Source: Flavobacteriales bacterium
Lineage (GTDB): Bacteria; Bacteroidota; Bacteroidia; Flavobacteriales_D; Sanyastnellaceae
Direction of reading: 5' to 3'
DNA length: 33,599 nt
NCBI GenBank assembly: GCA_023264155.1
Contig: JALQTD010000008.1
Coordinates: 1 to 33,599, forward strand
The notes under the pieces are model-generated. The model saw only the letters and a program-made list of their open reading frames with translations, was not told where the DNA came from and did not search any database. Position 1 is the first letter of the stretch. The number at the start of each line of letters is the position of its first letter. The translations under genes and the position numbers were made by a program. Below, in pieces: positions 1-8,265 of the stretch.

Positions 1-1729
1 CATTCGTGGGGTCGCCGAACAAGCACCACGTGTCCATCATCTCCTCTCCTGCTCCTTGATACGCTTCGACCATCCCGCTGCACCCGTGGAAGTGGATGCC
101 GCCCAGCGTGTGCTCGGTGGGTACCCCGCCCTCCTCGGCGATGAGCGCGTTCATCTCGTCCTGCCCTTCCATCGGCGGCGCCCAGCTTTGCAGCACACTC
201 GAAAACGCCCCCCCGATTCCACCGGTTGCCTCGCCGTCGGCCTCCAACTTGCTCCACACCTCGCCAAAGCAATCGCCCGAACCGGTCGCCTCATCGAAAT
301 CCCCCACGCAGCAGCCTACGATGATGAAATACGGCCATTGTCCCGCATTGTGCAGGAGGTCCATGTCGTTGTTCGTGAAGCCGGTGGTGGCAATGCTGTT
401 GTGCGAGCCGTGACCGGTGTAGTTGATCAGCGAGGCCCCGGCGTTCACCGCGCTCGCAAACTGGTTGGGGCCCGGCGAGCCGTTCGCATCGGCGGTTGCC
501 CCGCCGGAAGGGGACGAACTGCCCTGGCTGCCGTCGTACAGTTCTTGGATCGAGGTGTACGTGAAATCGAGCAGTTGCGCCTTGATCGCGTTGTTGTGCT
601 GCCAATCGCTTTGGTTGTCATCCCCGATGCCCGCGCCCTCCGCACTGCCGATGGCGATGGCGCGGCTGAACCAGTCGTCGCTCGTGTCCGGCTCTTTTTC
701 ATAGGCCAAATTCCGCTCAATCACGGTCACCAGCTCCGCCTCGTTGTGCGCCAGCATCCGCCCCACGAGCAGTTCCGGGTAGTGGTCGTCGCCGTCGATG
801 AACCCGTAGCACGGGTCGCAGTAGCCCGCGCCACCGCCGTTCACCACCAGTTCCGAAGGCACGGCCTCTTCATCGCCCGCAAGGACGAGGTAGCTGTAGC
901 CGAACTCGGCGTAGGCCGCATCGATGTAGGCGCCGATTTCGGCCGGGGTGTTCCCCGCCTCGGCGACATCCACGACGTCCACGAGGTAGCCCTTCTCGCG
1001 CTTCCATTGCACCCACGGCGCGAGGGCCGCGAAGTATTCAGCAGGACCGATCACGAGGATGCGCCCGTACTCGTCGAGGGCGTCGTAGCGGTCCGCGCCG
1101 ACCGGGTTGAGGAACCTCCGGCCTTGCAGCGAGGCAAACACCGCGGACTGCGGGGCGCTCGGGCGAACGGGCAGGCCCGGGTTGGGCGTAAAGCGCACGG
1201 TCAGGTGGGTGTAGCGGCGGACCGTGGCGTCAGCGGGACGGTAGGCAATGGGATGCAGGGACAGGGTTTGGCCTGAAATGCCGCGCCAGTTGAACGCGTC
1301 CCCCATCGCCAAGGGATCCGCAGGCCAGAAGCCCTCCTCCGCGTAGACCGCCCCGGGTACCCGGGGCACCGATGCCGGGTCCACGTCGCGGTAAAGGTTG
1401 CCGCGCGAGGCCACCACTTCCACACCCGTCACGTCTTCGAACGCAGCAGATTCCACCTCCCAGCTCCAGCCCGTCACCGTCTCCCAAGCGAGGGATGTGG
1501 TGAACCGGCACAAATCGGGCGCCCCCGCCTCCAAGAATGGCGTGGCATCCGCGTGGCGAAAAATCGCCCCTCCCGGCACAGGTTGCCGCTCCACGCTGGG
1601 CACGCTCCAATCCAACAAATACGAACCGTCCGCCTGTGCGGTCCACGTCAGCCCGGGGATTTGGGCCATCAAAACAGGCGCCCCTGCGAGGAGGCTGATC
1701 AGCCCGAAGGCCCAAGATTTCAATGTCAT
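1..1729 (-). CDS. Gingipain-type C25 cysteine peptidase, secreted (3' end outside window)
   Basis: This gene is absent from the ORF track because it has no stop inside the window; I translated it by hand. The start MTLKSWAFGLISLLAGAPVLMAQ gives a clear signal peptide. The C25 catalytic dyad is visible: His440 in YTGHGSHN and Cys473 in IVGCCVGDF. Their 33-residue spacing matches the His/Cys spacing I recall for gingipain R. A preceding segment (RILVIGPAEYFAALAPWVQWKREKGY...YLVLAGDEEAVP) is the usual C25 Rossmann-like subdomain. The reading ends in FGDPTN, another family motif. At least 576 residues are present, and a T9SS C-terminal sorting domain is expected beyond the edge. The start lies 4 nt after the stop of the upstream T9SS-tailed gene, so the two form an operon. 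Predicted role is a secreted or surface endopeptidase exported by the T9SS; substrate unknown. Confidence 0.9.
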   Translation of the reverse strand, partial: MTLKSWAFGLISLLAGAPVLMAQIPGLTWTAQADGSYLLDWSVPSVERQPVPGGAIFRHADATPFLEAGAPDLCRFTTSLAWETVTGWSWEVESAAFEDVTGVEVVASRGNLYRDVDPASVPRVPGAVYAEEGFWPADPLAMGDAFNWRGISGQTLSLHPIAYRPADATVRRYTHLTVRFTPNPGLPVRPSAPQSAVFASLQGRRFLNPVGADRYDALDEYGRILVIGPAEYFAALAPWVQWKREKGYLVDVVDVAEAGNTPAEIGAYIDAAYAEFGYSYLVLAGDEEAVPSELVVNGGGAGYCDPCYGFIDGDDHYPELLVGRMLAHNEAELVTVIERNLAYEKEPDTSDDWFSRAIAIGSAEGAGIGDDNQSDWQHNNAIKAQLLDFTYTSIQELYDGSQGSSSPSGGATADANGSPGPNQFASAVNAGASLINYTGHGSHNSIATTGFTNNDMDLLHNAGQWPYFIIVGCCVGDFDEATGSGDCFGEVWSKLEADGEATGGIGGAFSSVLQSWAPPMEGQDEMNALIAEEGGVPTEHTLGGIHFHGCSGMVEAYQGAGEEMMDTWCLFGDPTN

Positions 1730-1733
1730 CGCT

Positions 1734-2405
1734 TCAATGCTTGATGATCCTGACCGGTGGTTGGCCAGGAATTGCAGGTGTAAATAAGTAAGGTCCCGCC
1801 GGAGCGGAATGCAGGTCGGGAAGTTCGGGGAACCGGCCAGATTGCACGACAGCGCCCGATGCGGCGTGGACGTGCCAGGTGCCGGAAGCGGGCAGTTCGC
1901 CCCGCCAATGTACTGCGCCGGATGTGGGATTCGGGTAGAGCACCGCCTCCGGGTCAGCCGCTTCTGGGACGGCCGTCGGGCCGGATGAGAAGGTGAAGTG
2001 CAGGGTGAGGTGGTGTTGGATTTGGCCTTCAGGGAACACCCAAAACGTGCCTCCCCCCTCCCCCGGGATGCCGCGTGAAGAAATGAGGAACTTCAGGAAC
2101 GACGGGGTATCCGGCGCGAGGGGCAACTGAACCGCACTCGTCGGCACCCCCGTGTGGCACACGGTCGGGTCGCACAGATCGGCCTGCCACCCGGCCGGCA
2201 AATCCCACGCCACGCGCTTCCAAGCCCACACCACCGAATCCACCGCCGCCGCATCGCCGTATTCAATCTGCGCCACGGTGATGGTGCTGTCCAGCGGGAG
2301 CTCAAGGGCCAGCACGGTATCCGGCGCCACCCACCACGTGGGCGCTTGTGCCGAGGCAATGAGGGGACCAGTGAAAGCCACGAAAAGGAACAAGGCGCGG
2401 AACAT
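1734..2405 (-). CDS. Secreted protein with T9SS type A sorting tail
   Basis: A 223-residue protein with signal peptide MFRALFLFVAFTGPLIASAQ. The middle (residues about 22-145) is beta-rich and not recognised. The C-terminal ~75 residues begin with LYPNPTSGAVHWRG and end in a short basic tail (VRIIKH), which is the classical T9SS sorting domain. Such proteins cross the outer membrane through the T9SS and are released or anchored. It is the first gene of a unit with the downstream C25 peptidase (4-nt gap), so it may be a partner, inhibitor or chaperone of that peptidase; this is inference from context only. The start is supported by a -7 element whose first T lies 12 nt before the ATG. Confidence 0.85.
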   Translation of the reverse strand: MFRALFLFVAFTGPLIASAQAPTWWVAPDTVLALELPLDSTITVAQIEYGDAAAVDSVVWAWKRVAWDLPAGWQADLCDPTVCHTGVPTSAVQLPLAPDTPSFLKFLISSRGIPGEGGGTFWVFPEGQIQHHLTLHFTFSSGPTAVPEAADPEAVLYPNPTSGAVHWRGELPASGTWHVHAASGAVVQSGRFPELPDLHSAPAGPYLFTPAIPGQPPVRIIKH

Positions 2406-2409
2406 GCAA

Positions 2410-2417
2410 GCAATTTA
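2410..2417 (-). promoter_or_regulatory. -7 promoter element (TAAATTGC) for the T9SS/C25 unit
   Basis: TAAATTGC resembles the Bacteroidota -7 consensus TAnnTTTG. Its first T is 12 nt upstream of the ATG at 2405, the spacing shared by nine other genes here, which implies a leaderless transcript. Confidence 0.5.
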
Positions 2418-2460
2418 CGCACGAACCCAGGATGGTCTTGGCCGCGCGCCTGGGGCTGCG

Positions 2461-2468
2461 TAATTTGC
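2461..2468 (+). promoter_or_regulatory. -7 promoter element (TAATTTGC) for the metallopeptidase
   Basis: TAATTTGC is a TAnnTTTG-like element 27 nt before the ATG at 2488. It shares the 82-bp gap with the divergent promoter of the T9SS/C25 unit. Confidence 0.4.
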
Positions 2469-2487
2469 TGCTCCCAAATCACATGCC

Positions 2488-5022
2488 ATGCGCGCAATCG
2501 CTCTCCTCCTTGCGGTGTTGATGACCGCTACCTTTTCACATGAAGCCCATGCCCAGCGCCGCAAGCGAAACGAGGGCAAGACGGAACAAGCCCCTAAAGG
2601 GAAGGGCAAGAACGATGTGAAAACCATGGAGGAGGTGGTCGCCTCTGCGGAGGAGTTTGCCGGGTTGCTCACACTCTACCGGGATACGGTGACCGGTGAG
2701 GCCTATGTGCTCATCCCGGATTCCATGCTGGAGCGCGAGCTGATTTACTTTTCCCAAATCACGGACGGAGTGGCCGAAGCCGGCATGACCCGGGGAAGCT
2801 ACCGGGGCTCCAAGGTCATCACGCTGCACCGGCATTACGACCGCATTGAAGTGCACGCGGAGAACACCGGCTACTATTTCGATCCGGAATCGCCCCTGAG
2901 CCGGGCGGCACAAGCGAATTTGAACACCCCGGTTTTGGCCAGCGTGAAAATCACCGCCCAAGACAGCCTGCGCGGCTACCTCGTCAGCGGCGACGAGCTT
3001 TTCCTGACGGAGGACATGCAGATGGTGAAGCCGCCGAGCCGCGGGAAGGATGTGCTCGGCAAGTTGAACAAGGAGAAAACGAAGATTGGCCAAATCGACA
3101 ACTACCCCGCCAACACCGAGATCGCCGTGGAATACGTGTACGACAACCCCAAACCAGCGGCCGGGGGCAGCGCCGTAGTGGACGGGCGCGTCATCACCAT
3201 CGGCGTGCGGCACGCCCTCATCGAAGCCCCTGCTCCGGGGTTTGAACCGCGGCGCGATGACGAGCGGGTGGGCTACTTCACCACCCGGGTGGAAGACATG
3301 ACGACCGATGCGCCCTTTCCTTGGGCCGATGTCATCCACCGGTGGCGGCTCGAGAAAACGGACCCCGATGCGCCGGTGTCGGACGTGGTCGAGCCGATTG
3401 TTTGGTGGATGGAAAACACGACCCCGATGGAATACCGGGAGTACATCCGCACGGGGGTTGAGAAGTGGAACCAAGCGTTCGAGGCCATCGGCTTTCGCAA
3501 CGCCGTGGAAGTGCGGATGCAGCCGGACACTGCGACTTGGGACGCCGGGGACATCCGGTACAATGTGCTGCGGTGGACCTCCTCACCCAGGCCACAGTAT
3601 TCGGGGTACGGCCCGAGTTTCGTCAACCCCCGAACGGGCGAAATCATGGGCGCCGACATCATGCTCGAATGGGGCGGCATGGTGGGCCGCCTGTGGCGCG
3701 CAGAGGTCTTTGAATCGGCGGGCATGATGGACCATTCCGCGCGGGAATCCTTTGCAGAGTGGATGCACCGGTGCGACGCCGGAGCCGTGCAGAGCCAACA
3801 AACCCTGCTCGGGGCGGCCGTCATGCGGGCAGCGGGATTGACCGATGAGTTGAAAGAGCAGTTCACCCGCGAAACGCTGCACCGTTTGGTCTTGCACGAA
3901 GTCGGCCACACCTTGGGATTGAGCCACAACATGGCCGGCACGACCCTGCACACCTTCGATGAATTGATGGACCCGGAAGTCGTGCGCGCCTCAGGCCTGA
4001 GCAACAGCGTCATGGATTACCCCGCCATCCACTTCACGGGGGACCCGGCCACGCACTCCAAATTTTACGACGATGCGCCCGGTCCTTATGACCTGTGGGC
4101 CATCGCCTACGGGTACTCGCCGGACGCAGAAGGACTCGATGCCCTGCTCGCACGTTCGACCGACCCCACGTTGCGCTTCGGGAACGACGCCGACGACATG
4201 CGCCGGCCCGGTGGGGGGATGAACCCGGATGTGAACATTTACGACTTGTCGAGTGACCCGGTGGCCTACGCCGCGGCCCGGTGCGACTTGGTGGCGCGCA
4301 TTTTGCCCACTTTGCCGGCGACGTATGCCGGGGAAGGCGCTGAAAACCATGCAGAAGTGCGGAAGGCATTTTTGACTTTGACAGCAGAATACGCCACGCA
4401 ATTGGGCATCATGACACGCCAAATCGGGGGCATCCGTTACCACCGCGCCCGACCGGATCAGCTCGACGGCGCCCCCCTGCAACCGGTGGCACGGGAGGAC
4501 CAAGAAGCCGCCCTGTCCGCCTTGCGGACCTACGCATTCGGTCCGGAAGCGTTCAGCGCAGAAGCGGAGGTGTACGCCTACCTGCAGGATCAGCGGCGCG
4601 GCTTCGGATATTTCGGAGCGCCCGAAGACCCGAAAATCCACGCACGCGCGCTGACGGCGCAAAAGCGGGCCCTCGATCACTTGCTGCACCCGCGGGTGTT
4701 GCAGCGGATGATTGATGCCGCGGCGTATGGCAATGAATACGCTTTGGACCGCTACCTCGACGACTTGAAAGCCGCCATCTTCGAAGACGATTTAAATGGT
4801 TCTGTGAATACCTTCCGTCAACAGCTGCAAAGCGAATTCACGCGGCGGTTGATTGCCGTTTACGAAGATGAAAAGCGCTACGACCCCATTGCTCGGGCGC
4901 AGGCGTTTTACGTGCTGACTCAACTGAAGCGCGAACTCCTCAGCGCACCGCGGGCGGATGGCATGACCACCGCGCACCGAGCGCATGTCGTGCATTTGAT
5001 TGAGCGGAGCTTGACTCCGTGA
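2488..5022 (+). CDS. Secreted zinc-dependent metalloprotease (DUF5117/DUF4953-type met-zincin)
   Basis: An 844-residue protein with signal peptide MRAIALLLAVLMTATFSHEAHAQ followed by a Lys/Glu-rich linker (residues 23-45). The catalytic zinc motif HEVGHTLGLSHN is at residues 470-481 (His470, Glu471, His474, His480), and the Met-turn SVMDYP contains Met509. The N-terminal ~45-250 region has the look of DUF5117, followed by the catalytic domain and an alpha-helical C-terminal region to residue 844. This architecture is common in Bacteroidota exported peptidases, usually annotated zinc-dependent metalloprotease. Localisation is periplasmic or extracellular; I see no T9SS tail. ATG 2488 was chosen because it begins the signal peptide directly. 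The gene appears monocistronic. The natural substrate is unknown. Confidence 0.9.
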   Translation: MRAIALLLAVLMTATFSHEAHAQRRKRNEGKTEQAPKGKGKNDVKTMEEVVASAEEFAGLLTLYRDTVTGEAYVLIPDSMLERELIYFSQITDGVAEAGMTRGSYRGSKVITLHRHYDRIEVHAENTGYYFDPESPLSRAAQANLNTPVLASVKITAQDSLRGYLVSGDELFLTEDMQMVKPPSRGKDVLGKLNKEKTKIGQIDNYPANTEIAVEYVYDNPKPAAGGSAVVDGRVITIGVRHALIEAPAPGFEPRRDDERVGYFTTRVEDMTTDAPFPWADVIHRWRLEKTDPDAPVSDVVEPIVWWMENTTPMEYREYIRTGVEKWNQAFEAIGFRNAVEVRMQPDTATWDAGDIRYNVLRWTSSPRPQYSGYGPSFVNPRTGEIMGADIMLEWGGMVGRLWRAEVFESAGMMDHSARESFAEWMHRCDAGAVQSQQTLLGAAVMRAAGLTDELKEQFTRETLHRLVLHEVGHTLGLSHNMAGTTLHTFDELMDPEVVRASGLSNSVMDYPAIHFTGDPATHSKFYDDAPGPYDLWAIAYGYSPDAEGLDALLARSTDPTLRFGNDADDMRRPGGGMNPDVNIYDLSSDPVAYAAARCDLVARILPTLPATYAGEGAENHAEVRKAFLTLTAEYATQLGIMTRQIGGIRYHRARPDQLDGAPLQPVAREDQEAALSALRTYAFGPEAFSAEAEVYAYLQDQRRGFGYFGAPEDPKIHARALTAQKRALDHLLHPRVLQRMIDAAAYGNEYALDRYLDDLKAAIFEDDLNGSVNTFRQQLQSEFTRRLIAVYEDEKRYDPIARAQAFYVLTQLKRELLSAPRADGMTTAHRAHVVHLIERSLTP

Positions 5023-5062
5023 TGCCACAGCAGTCACCGGATGGGTGATTCCCGAGGTTGCG

Positions 5063-5102
5063 ATAAAAAGAATGGAGCGTCGGCCGTTGCCAACACTCCA
5101 TT
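5063..5102 (-). terminator. Rho-independent terminator of the small RNA
   Basis: The minus-strand stem AATGGAGTGTTGGC / GCCGACGCTCCATT has 14 bp including two G-U pairs and the loop AACG. It is followed by CTTTTTAT. It is the only convincing intrinsic terminator I found in the window. Confidence 0.7.
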
Positions 5103-5151
5103 ACGATTCACAACTAGGTCCTCCATGAACTCGCGTTCACTGACCCAGTTG
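5063..5151 (-). ncRNA. Candidate structured small RNA on the minus strand
   Basis: Read on the minus strand, CAACTGGGTC (5151-5142) pairs with GACCTAGTTG (5120-5111) over 10 bp. It encloses the hairpin GTGAAC-GCGA-GTTCAT, which has a GNRA tetraloop. A second hairpin, 14 bp with an AACG loop (5102-5071), is followed by C-TTTTT-AT. All four non-Watson-Crick positions in the three stems are G-U pairs on the minus strand and would be A-C mismatches on the plus strand, so the RNA should be read from the minus strand. A -7-like element TACATTCG lies directly upstream (5152-5159). By the local 12-nt rule it would start the RNA near 5147, leaving a 6-bp closing stem; the alternative TATATTTC (5180-5187) would start it near 5175. 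No minus-strand gene follows, so it looks like a free-standing sRNA of about 80-110 nt. I do not recognise the family. Confidence 0.6.
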
Positions 5152-5159
5152 CGAATGTA
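5152..5159 (-). promoter_or_regulatory. -7-like element (TACATTCG) upstream of the small RNA
   Basis: TACATTCG fits the TAnnTTCG form used at several gene starts in this window. It abuts the 5' arm of the structured RNA. A second possible element, TATATTTC, lies at 5180-5187 on the same strand. Confidence 0.4.
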
Positions 5160-5293
5160 AGCCATATTCCAACCGAACAGAAATATAATTCGACAAAACG
5201 AGTTATTATTTAGCTGACTGATTACTCAATCAAAACACCATGAACCTGTTAGCAACCCCCGCACGTTCAGCGGCAGGGCAATGGGCTTCGCTA
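5160..5293 (+). other. AT-rich non-coding stretch between the small RNA and the LysM operon
   Basis: This stretch is visibly richer in A and T than its surroundings. I see no supported ORF in it. It should contain the upstream promoter regions of both the minus-strand RNA and the plus-strand LysM operon. Confidence 0.5.
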
Positions 5294-5301
5294 TAAATTT
5301 G
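5294..5301 (+). promoter_or_regulatory. -7 promoter element (TAAATTTG) of the LysM/SGNH/MBOAT operon
   Basis: TAAATTTG is an exact match to TAnnTTTG. Its first T is 12 nt before the ATG at 5306, leaving only GCAC between the element and the start codon, so the mRNA is predicted to be leaderless. Confidence 0.75.
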
Positions 5302-5305
5302 GCAC

Positions 5306-6661
5306 ATGCAGTCCTTGTTCACCCGTACGGCACGCATCAACGGCCTCGTCGGTGCCCTCGCCGTCGGACTGTCCCTCGTCACTTCGGCCCAGCCCGATTT
5401 AAAGCGGTGGGTGCAATTGATCGATGACCGAAGCACCTTCCCGGACTTCGTGGCATTTCAGCAAGCACATCCGGAGGCTTTCGAAGCACATGCGGTGCCG
5501 CATTTGGCCCAAGAAATAGCAGCATTCGATGCCTTGGAGGAAGCGCTCCTCGCGTGGGAGCATGACCCTGAGCTTGAGGACCGGACCGTGCAGGCGCTCC
5601 TTGGAGAAGGCATGCGCCGGTGGCAGGTGTTGTGCGTCCTTGCCGATTTGTATATGCCGGAGCTTGCGCCGCAGGTGGAGGCCGCTGGGCTCGCGCCTTC
5701 ATTCGCTTGGCTGCCCGCGATGTTGACCGGGTTCGACTTTGCGTACGAAGGGCCGGGGGACCGGGCGGGGTTGTGGGCATTGGATTGGCCCTTGGCCCAA
5801 ATCCTGTTGGACACCTCCAACCCCGGCATCGATGAGCGGATGTTCGTGGTCCCCTGTACCGAAGCTGCCGTGACCCAACTCGCCGCCCTGAGCGAGCGGT
5901 TCCCCGGTGACCCGTTGCGCGTGTTGGTGGCGTACGCAAAGGGGGCCGGGTACGCCAACAACTGGGGCGGGCGGCCGGGCGAGGATGCGCGGCTGGACGA
6001 ATGGTTGACGCTGTACCGCGTGGTCGCTCGGTTGTGGGAGAACTTGGAACGCGAGCGGCAAACCGTGGAGTGGCTGGCCGATTTTTCAGCTTGGGAACCG
6101 GTGCCTTGCCCCGGCCCGGTGGACCGCGTGGCGCTCGTGGAATGGGCGGGGTTCGATCGCCGGGCGCAGCGGACGTACTTGCCTTGGTGGACCAATGGGG
6201 CAATCGATTGCGCGGCTTGGGAGGCGGTGGGGGTGAAGATGCCGCGGGATTTGGCCCGTCAACTCGCGGAAGTCGACTGGAGCAACTGGACCCCGCACAG
6301 CTTCGGAGATTACAGCCAATCGAGCACCATCGACCACCGGGTGGGAAGCGGCGAAGTGCTCGGCATCATCGCACGGAAATACGGGGTGACGGTCAGCGAA
6401 ATCAAAGCATGGAATGGCCTGACGAACGACCTCATCCGCATCGGACAAGTGCTGGAAATCCGCGGGGTGTTGAGCACTTCCGACGCCTCCCCCTCGCCGT
6501 CTGAAGCGTCACGTTACATCGTGCACACCGTGGCGGCTGGCGAAACCCTCTGGTCCATCAGCCAACGCTATCCAGGTACAACGGTGGACGACTTGATCCG
6601 CCTGAACCCGCAAGCCGAACCCCTGCAGGCGGGCGCCACCCTGCGCATTCCCCAACGATGA
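5306..6661 (+). CDS. LysM protein with a degenerate lytic-transglycosylase (SLT) domain
   Basis: A 451-residue protein with signal peptide or anchor MQSLFTRTARINGLVGALAVGLSLVTSAQ. Residues about 105-220 follow the MltD-type SLT fold: FAWLPAMLTGFDFAY, GLWALDWPLAQILLD, DERMF, CTEAAVTQLAALSERFPGDPLRVLVAYAKGAGY. These parallel the family's LPxxES.F, GLWQ, DER, ST.AA and LA.AYN.G motifs. The catalytic Glu of the ES motif appears to be replaced by Leu140 (MLTGF), so the domain is probably catalytically dead. Two LysM repeats (about 344-387 and 405-448) should bind peptidoglycan. It is the first gene of an operon and overlaps the next by ATGA. Likely role: a peptidoglycan-binding scaffold or targeting subunit for the SGNH and MBOAT proteins that follow. 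The fold call is by eye. Confidence 0.8.
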   Translation: MQSLFTRTARINGLVGALAVGLSLVTSAQPDLKRWVQLIDDRSTFPDFVAFQQAHPEAFEAHAVPHLAQEIAAFDALEEALLAWEHDPELEDRTVQALLGEGMRRWQVLCVLADLYMPELAPQVEAAGLAPSFAWLPAMLTGFDFAYEGPGDRAGLWALDWPLAQILLDTSNPGIDERMFVVPCTEAAVTQLAALSERFPGDPLRVLVAYAKGAGYANNWGGRPGEDARLDEWLTLYRVVARLWENLERERQTVEWLADFSAWEPVPCPGPVDRVALVEWAGFDRRAQRTYLPWWTNGAIDCAAWEAVGVKMPRDLARQLAEVDWSNWTPHSFGDYSQSSTIDHRVGSGEVLGIIARKYGVTVSEIKAWNGLTNDLIRIGQVLEIRGVLSTSDASPSPSEASRYIVHTVAAGETLWSISQRYPGTTVDDLIRLNPQAEPLQAGATLRIPQR

Positions 6662-8265
6662 ATTCCCCGCAATCCCCCCACAGCATCGGGCGCACCTTGC
6701 TTTATTTGGGCATGGTCGGTGGAGCAACGGCGCTGCTTTCTTGGGCAAACGTGCGGTGGGAAGTGGGGGGAGTTCAGCTCGTTTCGTTTCCGGATTGGCC
6801 CCGCGCAACGCACGTAGAAACGCGGGTGGAGCCCGAAGCCGTGGAAGCGCTGCTCGCCGAGTACGAAGTGGAGGAGCCTGAGGTCGCTGACACGTTAGTG
6901 GGGTTGGCGCCACCCGTGCTGGCGGATTGGGTTGCCCTGCCGAACGTGGCGGCTGCGGCAACGGGATGGGACACTTCGGGGGTGCCTTTGGGCAGGGTGC
7001 CGGCAACATGGGCTGCCGAACGGGCCGCCCAGATCCGGGTGCCGGACAGCTTGCACCCCAACTTGCGGTTGGTGGGGGATTCGCTTGCGTTTCAAGGGCT
7101 CTGGGGGTTCTTTGAGCAGGCCTCACACCGCCTCGTGACGGGCGGCCCCGCCCTGCATGTGCTGCATTTCGGAGATTCCCAAATAGAAGGCGACCGCATC
7201 ACCTCGGAGTTGCGCCATGGCTTTCAGCAGCGCTGGGGCGGTCGCGGGCCGGGTTTCGTGTCCGCCGTTCCGCAGGCCCAAGTGCCCGGATTTGTGCAAA
7301 CAGCTGTGGGTTGGAACCGGTATACGGCATTTGGCAAAAGCGACTCCACCTTGGGACACCAGCGCTACGGACTGCTGGCCACGGTCGGACGCGCGGACAC
7401 TTCCGATACAAGCGCCTGGACCGCGCCCATCGCCTTCCGAAAGCGCAACATGGGCCACCGAAGCAACCGGGTGTGGGATGCCCTGCATGTGCTGGCCTCT
7501 CCCCTGCCCGATTCCAGCGGCGTCTGGATCGATTGCGATTCCGTGCGCTACCAAGCGCAATGGTCAGTGGACAGTGTGCACGCCTCCCTGCATGCCTCCC
7601 TCCCGCCTTCCTGCGAAGACCTGGCCATCCGGTTCGCGGCCCCGGGCCCTGACCTGAATGCCGTAGGTTTTTACGCGGATTCCGGAGTGGTCGTCCACAA
7701 CATTCCGATGCGCGGGAGCTCGGGAACGATTTTCCGCAAAGCCGAACGCGCCCATTGGGTGGCCCAGTTGACCGACCTCGACGTGGGCCTGGTGTTGCTG
7801 CAATATGGCGGCAATGCGGTGCCGTACATTGAAGATGAAGCCGAAGCCCGGCAGTATGCGCGGTGGTTGGCCTCCCAAATCAAACTGTTCCAAGCCACGC
7901 TGCCCGAAGTGCCCATCGCCCTCATCGGTCCCTCCGACATGTCCACTAAAGACGGACTGGACTTCATCACTTATCCCCAACTGCTGCACGTCCGAACGGC
8001 TCTGCAGGAAATGGCATGGGAACACCATGTGCTGTTTTGGGACCTGTTCCAAGTGATGGGAGGGGCGAACGCCATGCCGGCTTGGGTGGCCGCAGACCCA
8101 CCGCTCGCCGCTGCCGACCACATCCACTTCACCAACCGCGGAGCACGGCGCGTCGGGGCGTTGCTCAGCGAGTCGTTTGCATCGGAATTCGAATTATGGC
8201 GGTCGGGTCTCGTGCCGGTGGCTGCGCCGGATTCCATACCAACCAAGTCCGAAGCAGCCCCATGA
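6658..8265 (+). CDS. SGNH/GDSL-family hydrolase or acetyltransferase, membrane-anchored
   Basis: A 535-residue protein whose N-terminal segment (residues 11-30, GRTLLYLGMVGGATALLSWA) is a membrane anchor, followed by a long low-complexity region and a C-terminal SGNH domain. Catalytic blocks are visible: HFGDSQIEGD (Ser174), QYGGN (Asn386) and DHIHFTNRG (Asp487, His490). SGNH proteins beside MBOAT acyltransferases usually transfer or remove O-acetyl groups on alginate, peptidoglycan or other surface polymers (AlgJ/AlgX, PatB/Ape types). The start ATG overlaps the LysM stop (ATGA), and its own stop overlaps the next start in the same way, indicating translational coupling. Periplasm-facing. 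Whether it is an esterase or a transferase cannot be told from sequence. Confidence 0.85.
   Translation: MNSPQSPHSIGRTLLYLGMVGGATALLSWANVRWEVGGVQLVSFPDWPRATHVETRVEPEAVEALLAEYEVEEPEVADTLVGLAPPVLADWVALPNVAAAATGWDTSGVPLGRVPATWAAERAAQIRVPDSLHPNLRLVGDSLAFQGLWGFFEQASHRLVTGGPALHVLHFGDSQIEGDRITSELRHGFQQRWGGRGPGFVSAVPQAQVPGFVQTAVGWNRYTAFGKSDSTLGHQRYGLLATVGRADTSDTSAWTAPIAFRKRNMGHRSNRVWDALHVLASPLPDSSGVWIDCDSVRYQAQWSVDSVHASLHASLPPSCEDLAIRFAAPGPDLNAVGFYADSGVVVHNIPMRGSSGTIFRKAERAHWVAQLTDLDVGLVLLQYGGNAVPYIEDEAEARQYARWLASQIKLFQATLPEVPIALIGPSDMSTKDGLDFITYPQLLHVRTALQEMAWEHHVLFWDLFQVMGGANAMPAWVAADPPLAAADHIHFTNRGARRVGALLSESFASEFELWRSGLVPVAAPDSIPTKSEAAP

Noticed and set aside
56-1276. 406-residue plus-strand ORF
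   Set aside because: It is the antisense shadow of the C25 peptidase, whose active-site motifs and signal peptide are on the minus strand; the shadow is Arg/Val/Ala-rich without domains.
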